This document shows, piece after piece, positions 25,864 through 35,134 of a DNA stretch of 64,000 bases. The position numbers were made by a program, and so were the translations under genes. The notes under the pieces were generated by a model that saw only the letters and a list, made by a program, of their open reading frames with translations, was not told where the DNA came from and ran no database searches. How positions within the stretch are numbered: position 1 is the stretch's first letter; each line of letters starts with the position of its first letter. Origin of the DNA: Bradyrhizobium sp. CER78 (GTDB lineage Bacteria; Pseudomonadota; Alphaproteobacteria; Rhizobiales; Xanthobacteraceae); contig NZ_JARVWP010000007.1 of the NCBI RefSeq assembly GCF_029846235.1, forward strand, positions 339,771-403,770, in the 5' to 3' direction.

Positions 25864-25987
25864 GTAGCCCGGATGAAGCGAAGCGCAATCCGGGGCAGCT
25901 GAGGCCGCTGCGAGATAGTTCCCGGATTTCGCGGAGCCTGTCACCGGGCGCGCGTTCGCGCGACCCGTTGGCTCCATCCGGGCTACA
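25864..25987. repeat. Dispersed palindromic repeat, family E
   Basis: Starts GTAGCCCGGATGAAGCG and ends CATCCGGGCTAC, with inner CCCGGATTTCGC. A fragment (TAGCCCGGATGCAGCG) occurs at 22294. With the family B half-copy at 26006 it fills most of the 388-base gap 25731-26118, which holds no gene. Confidence 0.75.
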
Positions 25988-26005
25988 CATCAGGCGATCG
26001 GATGT

Positions 26006-26099
26006 CGCGGCGCTGGTGCCACAGCTTGCCTTAACAATGGCGGCCTGTGGTTATGGGTCCCTGCTCCCGTGCGCCATTGCGCGCTAGGCAGGGACGACC
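26006..26099. repeat. Family B repeat, right half only
   Basis: GGCGCTGGTGCCACAGC, then CTGTGGTTATGGGTCCCTG and GCAGGGACGACC. The left half (ending CCATAACCAC) is missing, so it is a truncated copy. Confidence 0.75.
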
Positions 26100-26118
26100 A
26101 TCGTGAGGGTTCGTCGAA

Positions 26119-27759
26119 CTACGACGACCGCGCCAGTGCGCCGTCGATCATGTTGACCGCGTTCTGCACGCCGTACACCGCGACGAAGGAGCCGAAGCGC
26201 GGACCTTTCTCCTGGCCGAGCAACACCTGGTACAGCATGTTGAACCAGTCGAGCGAGACGCCGGGGCGGCCGTCCTTGCCCTTCTTGACCATGTCGAGGA
26301 ACGGCTCGCGGCGGCCGATCTCGTAGACCACGTTCTGGATGTCTTCCGCGGTCGCATTCGCCGGCATGTTGGCGAGCGCATCGCGCAGATCCTGCAGCGC
26401 GGCGCGTTCACCCTCGGTCGGCTCGCGGAACTGCTTGGTCGGCGCCACGAAGTCGCGATAGTAGTTGATAGCGTAGCCGACCATCGCGTCGAGCTTCGGA
26501 TGGCTCTCGGGCGTCACGCCCGGCCGATAGCGGCCGATGAAGCCCCACAGCGTCTCGGCATTCTCCGCGTTCGACGACGACACCAGCGTCAGCAAGAGCT
26601 GGAAGGTGACGGGCATGTCGGCCTGCGGCGGCTTGCCTGAGTGAATATGCCAGACCGGATTTTGCAGTTGCTGCCGCGCCTCCTGCCGCGTGAAGCCGTC
26701 CAGGAACTGCTGGTAGTCGTCGACATTGCGCGGGATGACGTCGAAATAGAGCCGCTTCGCCGCCTTGGGTTCGCGATACATGAACAGCGACAGCGATTCC
26801 GGCGAGGCGTAGCGCAGCCATTCGTCGATCGTCAGGCCATTGCCCTTCGACTTCGAGATCTTCTGGCCCTTCTCGTCGAGGAACAGCTCATAGTTGAAGC
26901 CTTCCGGCGGCGTGCCGCCGAGCGCCGAACAGATCTTGGCGGACAGCTTCACCGAATCGATCAGGTCCTTGCCGGCCATTTCATAGTCGACGCCGAGCGC
27001 GTACCAGCGCATCGCCCAGTCCGGCTTCCATTGCAGCTTGCAGCGGCCGCCGGTCACTGGAACGGTGACGCTCTCCTTGGTGTCGGGATCTTCATAGGAG
27101 ATCGTGCCGGCCTTGGCGTCGTGCGCGGTCACCGGCACGTAGAGCACGAGGCCAGTGCGCGGACAGATTGGCAGGAACGGCGAATAGCTCGCGGCGCGCT
27201 CCTCGCGCAGCGAGGGCAGCATGATCGCCATCACCTTCTCAATCCGCTCCAGCATGCGCAGCAGCGCGGCATCGAACCGGCCGGAGGTGTAATACTCGGT
27301 CGAGCTCGCGAACTCGTAGTCGAAGCCGAACTGATCGAGGAAGGCGCGCAGCCGGGCATTGTTGTGCTGGCCGAAGCTCGGATGGGTGCCGAACGGATCG
27401 GGCACCTTGGTCAGCGGCTTGCCGAGATGCTGCTGCAGCAGCTCCTTGTTCGGCACGTTGTCCGGCACCTTGCGCAGGCCGTCCATATCGTCGGAGAAGG
27501 CGAGCAGGCGCGTCTTGATCTTGTCCTCGGTCAGCACGCGGAAGGCGTGGCGCACCATCGTGGTGCGCGCAACCTCGCCGAAGGTGCCGATATGCGGCAG
27601 GCCCGAGGGACCATAGCCGGTCTCGAACAGCACCTCGTCCTTGGGATTTTTCTTCAGCCGCGCCACAATCGCTTTCGCCTGCTCGAACGGCCAGGCGTTG
27701 GATTGTTCGGCGAGCGCCCGCAGGTCGCTCGGGCTGGCGGCAAGATCAATCACGGACAT
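26119..27759 (-). CDS. lysS: Lysyl-tRNA synthetase, class I
   Basis: 546 residues. Class I nucleotide-binding fold: HIGH-type GLPHIGTFGE at residues 53-61 and KMSKS-type KISKSKGNG at 300-307; a C-terminal anticodon-binding alpha bundle follows (DWFNMLYQVLLGQEKGPRFG). This is the archaeal-type class I LysRS (LysK), also known in alphaproteobacteria, unlike the class II enzyme of most bacteria. It charges tRNA-Lys. No class II lysS is visible in the window. Lengths and motifs look intact. Confidence 0.95.
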   Translation of the reverse strand: MSVIDLAASPSDLRALAEQSNAWPFEQAKAIVARLKKNPKDEVLFETGYGPSGLPHIGTFGEVARTTMVRHAFRVLTEDKIKTRLLAFSDDMDGLRKVPDNVPNKELLQQHLGKPLTKVPDPFGTHPSFGQHNNARLRAFLDQFGFDYEFASSTEYYTSGRFDAALLRMLERIEKVMAIMLPSLREERAASYSPFLPICPRTGLVLYVPVTAHDAKAGTISYEDPDTKESVTVPVTGGRCKLQWKPDWAMRWYALGVDYEMAGKDLIDSVKLSAKICSALGGTPPEGFNYELFLDEKGQKISKSKGNGLTIDEWLRYASPESLSLFMYREPKAAKRLYFDVIPRNVDDYQQFLDGFTRQEARQQLQNPVWHIHSGKPPQADMPVTFQLLLTLVSSSNAENAETLWGFIGRYRPGVTPESHPKLDAMVGYAINYYRDFVAPTKQFREPTEGERAALQDLRDALANMPANATAEDIQNVVYEIGRREPFLDMVKKGKDGRPGVSLDWFNMLYQVLLGQEKGPRFGSFVAVYGVQNAVNMIDGALARSS

Positions 27760-27830
27760 TCTTCAGGCTTTCTCCAAAAAGGCCGCGAAAACTAACGCTT
27801 TCGCGGCAAAATGCAAAACGACGGCCGGAG

Positions 27831-27915
27831 CCGTCATTCCGGGGCGATGCGACAGCATCGAACCCGGAATCTCGAGATTCCGGGTCTGGTCCTGCGGACC
27901 ATCCCGGAATGACGG
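27831..27915. repeat. Dispersed palindromic repeat, family C copy 1
   Basis: CCGTCATTCCGGGGCG at the left pairs with CCATCCCGGAATGACGG at the right; inner hairpin CCCGGAATCTCGAGATTCCGGG. It resembles 44020-44147. It lies just upstream of the lysS start and directly after the stop of the solute-binding protein gene, so it could act as a terminator. Confidence 0.8.
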
Positions 27916-27917
27916 AG

Positions 27918-28943
27918 CTAGAACGGGCTGATCGAGAAATAGCGCAGCCACAGATCGGTGAAGCGGCCTTTTTCCCAGATCCGGAACAGCGCCCAGTTCA
28001 GCGACTGCCGCAGCAGATCGTTGCCCTTACGCACAGCGATGCCGACGCCCTCGCCGAAATAGCGGCTCTCGACAAAGGGGCCGCCCGAAAATGCGCAGCA
28101 TTCGGCGGAATCGGTGCCGTTGATCCAGAACGCCAGCGAGATGGCATCGCCGAAGATGAAGTCGACCTCGCCACGGCGCAGCGCCGCGCGCAGCGCGTCG
28201 TTGTCCGGATAGGAATGGATCTCGGCGTCGGTGAACATCGCCTTGAGGTAAGCCTCGTGCGACGTGCCGGCGATGACGCCGACCTTCTTGCCCTCGAGAT
28301 ATTCCGGGCGGATTTCCGGCATCACATTGTCGCGGCGCGACACGAAGCGCGCCGGCGCGCGGTAATAGGGATCGGTGAAATCGACCTTGGCGCGCAGCTG
28401 CGGCGTCACCGCCATCGACGCGATGATGGCATCGCCCCGGTTGGTCGCCAGCGCATCGATCAGGGTCTCGAAGCGGCGCATCTGGATGGTGCAGGTGACC
28501 TTGATCTCGTCGCAGAGCGAGCGCGCCAGGTCGACGTTGAAGCCGGCCGGATTGCCGTCCGGGCCGGTGAAGTTGAACGGCGGATAGTCGGTCTCGGTCA
28601 GGAAGCGGATCACGGTGAGGCGCGACAGGTCCGGCCGATCCGGCCGCCGTCGCGGGTCCCAGAAGCCCGGCACCGCCTGCGGCGCAGCCTCAGTGGCCTT
28701 GGGCGGCTGGTTCGGTGCCGACGGAGCGGCGGCTGCCGGGGGCGTCGCCTGGGCGGGGGCGGGCTTTGTGGTCGGAGCCGGCGAAGGGGCCATCTTGGCC
28801 GCCGGGGCCTGGGGCGCCGTCACTGGGGGCGTCTGCCCAACTGCCGGCCCCGCCACGGCCAGCACGACAGCCGCCATCATTGCCGCGGCCAGACAAAACT
28901 GGCGCGAGCGGACGGCAAGGGGCTGGGCAGACAGATTTGGCAT
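27918..28943 (-). CDS. Amino acid-type ABC transporter solute-binding protein
   Basis: 341 residues from ATG 28943. A signal peptide (SRQFCLAAAMMAAVVLAVAG, cleaved after VGQ) is followed by a long Pro/Ala-rich linker of about 70 residues, then a type 2 periplasmic binding fold of the PF00497 kind: TETDYPPFNF, AGFNVDLARSLCDE, RRFETLIDALATNRGDAIIASM, KVDFTDPYYR, KKVGVIAGTSHEAY. The spacer suggests tethering or envelope crowding. It has no permease nearby. The CC pair in AECCAFSGG is unusual. Confidence 0.88.
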   Translation of the reverse strand: MPNLSAQPLAVRSRQFCLAAAMMAAVVLAVAGPAVGQTPPVTAPQAPAAKMAPSPAPTTKPAPAQATPPAAAAPSAPNQPPKATEAAPQAVPGFWDPRRRPDRPDLSRLTVIRFLTETDYPPFNFTGPDGNPAGFNVDLARSLCDEIKVTCTIQMRRFETLIDALATNRGDAIIASMAVTPQLRAKVDFTDPYYRAPARFVSRRDNVMPEIRPEYLEGKKVGVIAGTSHEAYLKAMFTDAEIHSYPDNDALRAALRRGEVDFIFGDAISLAFWINGTDSAECCAFSGGPFVESRYFGEGVGIAVRKGNDLLRQSLNWALFRIWEKGRFTDLWLRYFSISPF

Positions 28944-29034
28944 AACCGGCAATATCAGGAAATTGAACGGCTTATAGACCATCCGGCGCGTGATGCGAGC
29001 GCCGATTGGGCTAATTCTCAACCGGAAATGGCGA

Positions 29035-29625
29035 TCAGAGATACCGTTTGAGATCGGCCGCCGCCTCTTCCGGCGTCCGTTTCAGATTGAACGGCGCGAC
29101 GAAATGGCCATCGCGGTCCATCAGGTAGATCAGCGCGGTGTGATCCATCGTGTAGTCGCCATCCTTCAGCGGCACCTTCTTGGCATAGACGCGGTAGCTC
29201 GACAGCACCTTGGCGATCGCGGCGGGATCGCCGGTCAGGCCCTTGAGGTGCGGATCGAAGCTCGACAGGTAGTCCTTCATCGCCGTGGCGGTGTCGCGTT
29301 CCGGATCGACCGAGACGAAATAGGCATTCACGCGGTCGGCGTCCTTGCCCATCGCCTTCAGGACCTCGGAGATCTCGAACAGCGAGGTCGGGCAGATGTC
29401 CGGGCAATGGGTGAAGCCGAAGAAGATCAGCGTCGGCTTGCCCTGGAGGCTTTTGTCGGTGATGGTCTGGCCGGCCTGGTCGGTGAGCTGGAACGGCCCG
29501 CCGATGGCAGCCGGCGCTGCGACGGTGCGCAAGCCGCCGACCGCCCACAACATGAGGAACAGGCCGACCGCCAGACTGCCCGCGAAGGCAGCGAAGATCA
29601 CCAATGGGCGAGTGGTCCGGGGCAT
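29035..29625 (-). CDS. SCO1/SenC family copper chaperone
   Basis: 196 residues. One N-terminal membrane anchor (LVIFAAFAGSLAVGLFLML) and a thioredoxin-like domain with the copper-binding CxxxC in THCPDICPTS (about residue 76) and the conserved His in YTMDHTALIYLMD. SCO proteins deliver copper to or reduce the CuA centre of cytochrome c oxidase. It follows a 62-residue membrane protein by 18 bases, so they probably form an operon with the solute-binding gene downstream. Confidence 0.92.
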   Translation of the reverse strand: MPRTTRPLVIFAAFAGSLAVGLFLMLWAVGGLRTVAAPAAIGGPFQLTDQAGQTITDKSLQGKPTLIFFGFTHCPDICPTSLFEISEVLKAMGKDADRVNAYFVSVDPERDTATAMKDYLSSFDPHLKGLTGDPAAIAKVLSSYRVYAKKVPLKDGDYTMDHTALIYLMDRDGHFVAPFNLKRTPEEAAADLKRYL

Positions 29626-29643
29626 GATGCAGGGGCGTCCTTG

Positions 29644-29832
29644 TCAGAAGCAGGCGGAGATGCCGGCCGTGATCATTTCGAAAAACACCGCGGTCCCGTA
29701 GTGGAACCAAAGCGCGGCGGCGGCGAGCAGGGTCAATCCGCCGATGCCGGCAGCGCCCCACAGGATCGCGGACGCCACCCGGCCCTGCGGAGCCGTCACA
29801 AGCTCGGATCGGGTGGCGATCGGCTGAACCAT
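29644..29832 (-). CDS. Small single-pass membrane protein upstream of SCO gene
   Basis: 62 residues with one membrane segment (ILWGAAGIGGLTLLAAAALWFHYG) and a short C-terminal tail with a Cys (GISACF). It is close upstream of the SCO gene. Such small proteins are often found next to SCO genes in Bradyrhizobium-type genomes, but I do not recognise a named family. Confidence 0.65.
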   Translation of the reverse strand: MVQPIATRSELVTAPQGRVASAILWGAAGIGGLTLLAAAALWFHYGTAVFFEMITAGISACF

Positions 29833-29982
29833 GCGGTTGAGATAAGCCGGGTTCCCCCAGCCAGCAAGCGCAATGGCGGCCGCAAGCCGTCAAATGATAG
29901 CGAGGCGATGTCCGGCGCTTATCCCGTCATGCCCCGGGTTACCGGCCATAGCGTGAAATGACGTCAAGCCGAGATCAGCCGT

Positions 29983-30450
29983 TCAGTGTGCGGGCTTGGC
30001 CGCCGAGGCCTGGGCGTTGAGATAACACGGCTTGTACAGCGCCTGCAGTTGCTTGCCTTGCAGGAAGATCATGCGCCGGGTCAGGCCACCGCGCTCCGTG
30101 ATCCATCTGCGCACCGCCGGCGGGTACATCAGGTACAGCATATGGGTGGCTTCGGGATTGGGGACCGGGCGGCCGTTGTCGCCGTAGTCCCAGGCCGCAT
30201 GGAAGCCGAGCGTGGCGTGTGAGGTCACACAGATCCGGTCATGCGGGACCTTGCCGAGCACGATGGTGCAGGCCGAGGCGCACAGCCCGTCGATGATCAC
30301 GGTCTCGCCCGATGTGCGCAGGTCCTGATACTTGTCGACATAGACCCCGATCTTGCCGCCGCGATCGTCGGCGATCCTGACCACTGCTTGAGACGCCCCC
30401 ATTCCCGCCAGCAGGAGAACCGCAGCGAGCAACCCCGTCAGCAACTTCAT
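29983..30450 (-). CDS. Secreted ClpP-like protein with CASAC motif
   Basis: 155 residues with a signal peptide (LLTGLLAAVLLLAGMGASQA). The mature part contains GLCASACTIVLG, then VTSHATLGFHAAW, which repeats the Ser/His pattern of the larger membrane protein at 1410-2240 (ACASACVLV then GVHRF). That pattern is typical of ClpP/crotonase-type folds predicted in the periplasm. The C-terminus includes three more conserved-looking Cys/Tyr positions (KPCYLNA). No function known. Confidence 0.7.
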   Translation of the reverse strand: MKLLTGLLAAVLLLAGMGASQAVVRIADDRGGKIGVYVDKYQDLRTSGETVIIDGLCASACTIVLGKVPHDRICVTSHATLGFHAAWDYGDNGRPVPNPEATHMLYLMYPPAVRRWITERGGLTRRMIFLQGKQLQALYKPCYLNAQASAAKPAH

Positions 30451-30728
30451 TGGCCTGCCCCAAGTCGAAACCGAATCTGTTGGTCTTGTGATGCAAGATT
30501 GGCGTGAGCGTGTTGCGCGCGCAGATTTTTGTCCAGACGAGCGAAGCCGGTCAAAACAAATTCAAATTGGGTGTTGCGCCGACGCTGCAGTGACGCGTGG
30601 AAAAGGTCCCAAACTGGAACAACTTGCCGCAACCATTTGGTGCCTCGCCGCCACAGGCAAGGTCCATTTGGCGTTGACCGCGCACAACGGCGCGGTCTTG
30701 AATCGCGAAGGGACGGGGGACATCACAA

Positions 30729-32387
30729 ATGGCTGACGATGCAGATGTGATCGTGATCGGCGCCGGACTTGCCGGCCTGGTCGCCGCAACCGAGATCGCC
30801 GACGCAGGCAAGCGCGTCATCGTGCTCGACCAGGAAGGGGAACAGAGCATCGGCGGCCAGGCCTTCTGGTCGTTCGGCGGATTGTTCCTGGTCGATTCGC
30901 CGGAACAACGCCGGCTCGGCATCAAGGATTCGGTCGACCTCGCGCTGCAGGACTGGATGGGCACTGCGGGTTTCGATCGTGATGAGGATCACTGGCCGCG
31001 CAAATGGGCCGAAGCCTATGTCGCGTTCGCGGCGGGCGAGAAACGCGACTGGCTGCGCGCGATGGGCCACCGCATTTTCCCGGTGGTCGGCTGGGCCGAG
31101 CGTGGCGGTTACGATGCGATGGGCCACGGCAATTCGGTGCCGCGCTTCCACGTCACCTGGGGCACCGGCCCCGGTATCGTCGAGCCGTTCGAGCGCCGCG
31201 CGCGCGAGGCCGCCAAGAGCGGACGGCTGATATTCAAGTTCCGCCATCGCGTCGATGCGCTCAGCGTCACCAACGGCGCGGTCGACGGCGTCAGCGGCGC
31301 GATCCTGGAACCGACTTCGGTCGAGCGCGGCAAGAGTTCCTCGCGCAACGTCGTCGGCGATTTCTCGCTGCGCGCGCCGGCGGTGATCGTCGCCTCCGGC
31401 GGCATCGGCGGCAATCATGATCTGGTGCGGCAGAACTGGCCGACGAGGCTCGGCGAGCCGCCGAAGTTCATGATCTCGGGCGTGCCCGAACATGTCGACG
31501 GCCGCATGATCGGGATCACCGAGCAAGCAGGCGGGCGGCTGATCAACCGCGACCGCATGTGGCACTATGTCGAGGGCATCCAGAACTGGAACCCGATCTG
31601 GCCGCGTCACGGCATCCGTATTCTTCCGGGGCCATCATCGATGTGGTTCGACGCGTCAGGCAAGCGGCTGCCGGCGCCGCTATTCCCGGGCTCCGACACG
31701 CTCGGGCAACTGCACTACATCATGGGCACCGGCTACGATTATTCGTGGTTCATCCTGACCCAGAGCATCATAAAGAAGGAATTCGCGCTGTCGGGCTCGG
31801 AGCAGAACCCCGACCTCACGGGCAAGAGCTGGCGCATGACGGTCAAGCGCGCCACCAACAAAGGCGCGCCGGCCCCGGTCGAGGCCTTCAAGCAGCACGG
31901 CGCCGACTTCATCGTGCGCGACAATCTCGCCGACCTCGTCGGTGCCATGAACAAGCTCGCCGGCAATGACCTGTTGCAGCTCGATGCGATCAAGACACAG
32001 ATCGAGGCACGCGACCGCGAGATCACCAATCCTTACGTCAAGGATGCGCAGGTGATGAACCTGCACAATGCGCGGCGCTACATCGGCGACAGGCTGATCC
32101 GGACCGCGAAGCCGCACCGCATCCTCGATCGCGCGCACGGCCCGCTGATCGCGGTGAAACTCAACATCCTCACCCGCAAGACGCTCGGCGGCTTCGAGAC
32201 CGATCTCGATTCACGCGTGTTCGGCAGGGATCACCAGATCATCCGCGGGCTCTACGCGGCCGGCGAAGCCGCCGGTTTCGGCGGCGGCGGCGTGCACGGC
32301 TATCGTTCGCTGGAGGGAACATTCCTCGGCGGCTGCCTGTTCTCGGGCCGCAACGCCGGACGCGCGGCGGCGAAGGCGGTGGGCTGA
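30729..32387 (+). CDS. FAD-binding dehydrogenase (KstD/fumarate reductase-like)
   Basis: 552 residues. The N-terminal Rossmann motif VIVIGAGLAGLVAATEIADAG is followed by EGEQSIGGQAFWSFGGLF. The substrate-binding middle holds GHGNSVPRFHVTWGTGPGI, VIVASGGIGG and MDxx-type motifs; the C-terminus has GEAAGFGGGGVHGYRSLEGTFLGGCLFSGR. These are of the flavocytochrome c / 3-ketosteroid dehydrogenase superfamily. The substrate is unknown. It is a single-gene unit ending at a terminator. A 278-base gap upstream holds no convincing ORF. Confidence 0.9.
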   Translation: MADDADVIVIGAGLAGLVAATEIADAGKRVIVLDQEGEQSIGGQAFWSFGGLFLVDSPEQRRLGIKDSVDLALQDWMGTAGFDRDEDHWPRKWAEAYVAFAAGEKRDWLRAMGHRIFPVVGWAERGGYDAMGHGNSVPRFHVTWGTGPGIVEPFERRAREAAKSGRLIFKFRHRVDALSVTNGAVDGVSGAILEPTSVERGKSSSRNVVGDFSLRAPAVIVASGGIGGNHDLVRQNWPTRLGEPPKFMISGVPEHVDGRMIGITEQAGGRLINRDRMWHYVEGIQNWNPIWPRHGIRILPGPSSMWFDASGKRLPAPLFPGSDTLGQLHYIMGTGYDYSWFILTQSIIKKEFALSGSEQNPDLTGKSWRMTVKRATNKGAPAPVEAFKQHGADFIVRDNLADLVGAMNKLAGNDLLQLDAIKTQIEARDREITNPYVKDAQVMNLHNARRYIGDRLIRTAKPHRILDRAHGPLIAVKLNILTRKTLGGFETDLDSRVFGRDHQIIRGLYAAGEAAGFGGGGVHGYRSLEGTFLGGCLFSGRNAGRAAAKAVG

Positions 32388-32431
32388 GGCATCTCCCCTC
32401 GCCACGGAAGAGACGGCGAAACGAAAATGAA

Positions 32432-32462
32432 AGAGCCCGCCGGGTTTGAACCGGCGGGCTCT
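32432..32462. terminator. Bidirectional intrinsic terminator
   Basis: A perfect 12-base stem AGAGCCCGCCGG / CCGGCGGGCTCT with a seven-base loop GTTTGAA, between the convergent FAD dehydrogenase and the small secreted protein. There are A-rich bases to the left (GAAAATGAA) and TCATCATTG to the right, so it can serve both strands. Confidence 0.75.
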
Positions 32463-32499
32463 CATCATTGTGTCCGACTTTCTTGAGCGATGCTGGCGC

Positions 32500-32859
32500 T
32501 CACGCGAGCTTGGTGAAGAGCGTGAGAATGCCGTTGCTGAGATTGACCGCGACAACCTGTGCCGAGCTCAGTCCCTTCGCCTTGAGCGCGGATGTCGCTT
32601 CCGTCGACGCGTCGATGGAACCGCGCAGGCTCTTCAGATCTTCTTCGCTTGCCTTTGCGATGACGGCCTCGACCCTTGACCGGACTTCGGGCTTCAGTTC
32701 CTTGACGTCCACGACCTGTATGGTCTTGATCGTGGCGGGTTGGTCAGACTCGGCCTGCGACGGCGTGTTCGGTTGCGTTCCCTGCGTTTGCGCCCAGGCA
32801 GGAGTTCCAAGCGAGAGCGCCGCAACGATGATCGACGCCGTAGAGATGCGGATGCGCAT
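32500..32859 (-). CDS. Small secreted protein of unknown function
   Basis: 119 residues from ATG 32859, chosen because AAGGA lies six bases upstream; the longer frame to 32892 lacks this. A signal peptide (RISTASIIVAALSLGTPAWA) is followed by a Gln/Thr-rich linker and a charged, probably helical domain (VKELKPEVRSRVEAVIAKASEEDLKSLRGSI, SALKAKGLSSAQVVAVNLSNG). I recognise no domain. Likely periplasmic. Confidence 0.7.
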   Translation of the reverse strand: MRIRISTASIIVAALSLGTPAWAQTQGTQPNTPSQAESDQPATIKTIQVVDVKELKPEVRSRVEAVIAKASEEDLKSLRGSIDASTEATSALKAKGLSSAQVVAVNLSNGILTLFTKLA

Positions 32860-33160
32860 GAGCATTCCTTGTGTTGATTGCCCCCAACACATCCCGCGAC
32901 AACGAGTTTTCCTTGCTTATGGTTCCGGCCGAAAACGCTCAAGTGCAGCACGAAGTGATGAGACCGTCGCAGGGGGCGCGGCCAAAATATCGAAAACAAC
33001 CCCATGCAAAGCAGCCGGCGGTGGCCTGCGCTCGAGCAGGGAACTTGACACGTCGGGCAACTCAGGAGTACACTTCTAATATTCCGAAATGACGCAGATG
33101 TCCCTCGCTCCCCAAGGATCCCTCGTTCCTGGGCTGTCGCATAAGCCGTTGTCAGTCGTA
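32860..33160. other. Intergenic gap without a recognisable gene
   Basis: 301 bases between the small secreted protein and the MFS gene, both on the minus strand. It holds the promoter of the former. I see no supported ORF, repeat or RNA here. Confidence 0.6.
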
Positions 33161-34372
33161 TCAAGAGGGGCGATCAACTGCCGGCTGGGCTGCAATTCGC
33201 GACCAGTACAAGGCGAGCGGTCCGAGCAGGATGCCAAACGCCAGCACCGCAAATGCAGCCGTCCAAGCCGACGCGCTTTGTGGTCCTCCTGCAGCATCCA
33301 GGGCTACGCCGAGCGCCCATGCGCCCAGCGCCGACAGGCTGAAGCCGACAGTCGAGTGCACTGCCATGGTCGCACCGCGGTTCTTGGGATCGGCTGCCAT
33401 GGTCATGCCCGAGGTCAGCGCACCGGAATCGGCGGGCACCGTCAGCGCGTAAACGAGTAGCAGCGGCATCAGCACCCAGGGCGACTGGTCCGAGAGCAGT
33501 CCAATCAGCAGCGCGACTGCGGCCGAAGCGAACATGACAGCGGTGATGGCGCGGTGCCGTCCGAGTTTCAGCGCAAGCTCATTGCCGAGGATGCTCGCGG
33601 GCATCGCCAGGATGGAGAACGCGACGCTGACAATCAGCGGCGTAAGTGATGTCGGGTGCCCTGCTGCCACGAAAGTCCAGAACGCAACGATCCAGGTCCG
33701 GATGCCATAGAGTTCGAAACAATGCGCGCCGTAGCCCAGGACGAATCCCATCGCGTTGGTGTTGCGCACGACCGGCGCAAAGTTCAGCAGGCGACTCGCC
33801 GAGGGCTTCGGCTCGACCGGCTTCAGCAAGGCGCTCGCAGTCAGCATCATCAGCGGGCCGATGGCCGTAACCAGAAACGCCGCACGCCAGCCAAGACCTT
33901 CGGCGACAAGCTGAGCGACCAGGAACGACAGCCCGACGCCGAGCGAGAAGCTCGACGTGTAGAACGTCACCGCGCGGGATGAATCGCCCGGCGCAAGGCG
34001 GTCGGTCAGCGCCTTGAGCCCCGGCATGTAAGCGCCGGCGAAACCGATCCCGGCGATGGCATTGCACAGCGCACCGGACCACAGATCCGTTGCGAACAAG
34101 CCGAACAGCGCGGTACCGAACGCGCTCAGCGCCGATCCCGCGATCAATATCTTGCGGGCATCGATGCGGTCGGTCAGCGTCGCCAGAACCGGCACCGTGA
34201 GCATGTAGCCGGCCGCGCCCGAGCCGGACAAAAGCCCGGCCTGCGCACCCGACAGATGCCATTCCGGAATCAGGAAGCCGGCGAGAATTGCGGGCACGAC
34301 GACATGCGGTAGCAAGCTTCCAAGCTGCCCCACGCACATCGCGACGATAGCCGGCTTTCCTTCCAACCTCAT
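33161..34372 (-). CDS. MFS transporter, last gene of the ars operon
   Basis: 403 residues, twelve membrane segments, with the MFS loop motif TLTDRIDARKILIAG between helices 2 and 3. It follows the aquaglyceroporin gene by 93 bases on the same strand, after arsR, arsI and arsC. Major facilitator pumps for trivalent or organic arsenicals (ArsK, ArsP-like roles) are known in Rhizobiales, so an arsenical efflux role is plausible. The sequence alone fits a general MFS exporter, so this is inference from context. Confidence 0.82.
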   Translation of the reverse strand: MRLEGKPAIVAMCVGQLGSLLPHVVVPAILAGFLIPEWHLSGAQAGLLSGSGAAGYMLTVPVLATLTDRIDARKILIAGSALSAFGTALFGLFATDLWSGALCNAIAGIGFAGAYMPGLKALTDRLAPGDSSRAVTFYTSSFSLGVGLSFLVAQLVAEGLGWRAAFLVTAIGPLMMLTASALLKPVEPKPSASRLLNFAPVVRNTNAMGFVLGYGAHCFELYGIRTWIVAFWTFVAAGHPTSLTPLIVSVAFSILAMPASILGNELALKLGRHRAITAVMFASAAVALLIGLLSDQSPWVLMPLLLVYALTVPADSGALTSGMTMAADPKNRGATMAVHSTVGFSLSALGAWALGVALDAAGGPQSASAWTAAFAVLAFGILLGPLALYWSRIAAQPAVDRPS

Positions 34373-34465
34373 CTTTCACCCAATCCGATCGGGGTGCCTG
34401 AGGCGCACCCGCAACCGGCCTTTCGTTGTTGCTGTTTTAGGCAGAGTGCTGAAGGGGATCGTGGC

Positions 34466-35134
34466 CTATGTCGGCTTCCTCTCGCGCCAGAGCCAGCCGG
34501 CGATGGCAACCGCAGCCAGCATGCCAACGGACTGAGCGACGATAAAGGCGGTCACGCCGCTGGCTGCTATTCCAGCAAAGGTGTCGGAAAGCGAGCGCGC
34601 GATCGTCACTGCCGGATTCGCGAACGAGGTTGAGGCTGTGAACCAATAGGCTGATGTGATGTACAGGCCGACGGCATACGGAATCGCCCCCGGTGTTCTG
34701 GCGGCGCAACCGAATATGGTCAGGAGCAAGCCAAAGGTAGCAACCGCTTCAGCGAGCCATTGTCCGGCGCCGGAACGCTGCGTCATCGAGAGCTGCAACA
34801 CCGGCAATTCAAACATGAGGTGAGCTATCCAAACTCCGGCGACAGCTCCAACAATCTGAGCAGCGATGTAGGCAACCGCCATTGGCCAGCGCAGTTCGCT
34901 CCGAATTGAGAACGCAAGACTTACGGCAGGATTGAAGTGCGCGCCTGAGACCGGTCCGAAGACCAATATGAGCACAGCGAGAATTGCACCGGTTGGGATG
35001 GTATTGCAAAGGAGGGCGAGCGCAACATTCCCGCCCGCGAGCTTCTGCGCCATGATCCCGGAGCCGACTACAGCAGCCAGAAGAAGCGCCGTGCCAAGCA
35101 GTTCCGCAACCAGGCGGCGCGCAAGCGTCGGCAT
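34466..35134 (-). CDS. aqpS: Aquaglyceroporin (AqpS-like) of the ars operon
   Basis: 222 residues from ATG 35134, which overlaps the arsC stop by one base (TGATG). Six membrane segments plus two NPA half-helices: GAHFNPAVSLAF and STSFANPAVTIARS. In rhizobial ars operons AqpS lets arsenite formed by ArsC flow out of the cell. The position directly after arsC supports the same role here. Confidence 0.88.
   Translation of the reverse strand: MPTLARRLVAELLGTALLLAAVVGSGIMAQKLAGGNVALALLCNTIPTGAILAVLILVFGPVSGAHFNPAVSLAFSIRSELRWPMAVAYIAAQIVGAVAGVWIAHLMFELPVLQLSMTQRSGAGQWLAEAVATFGLLLTIFGCAARTPGAIPYAVGLYITSAYWFTASTSFANPAVTIARSLSDTFAGIAASGVTAFIVAQSVGMLAAVAIAGWLWRERKPT

Noticed and set aside
30488..30736. 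An 82-residue ORF upstream of the FAD dehydrogenase
   Set aside because: No hydrophobic or family pattern, several rare-looking residues, and it overlaps the dehydrogenase start; kept as an ordinary gap.
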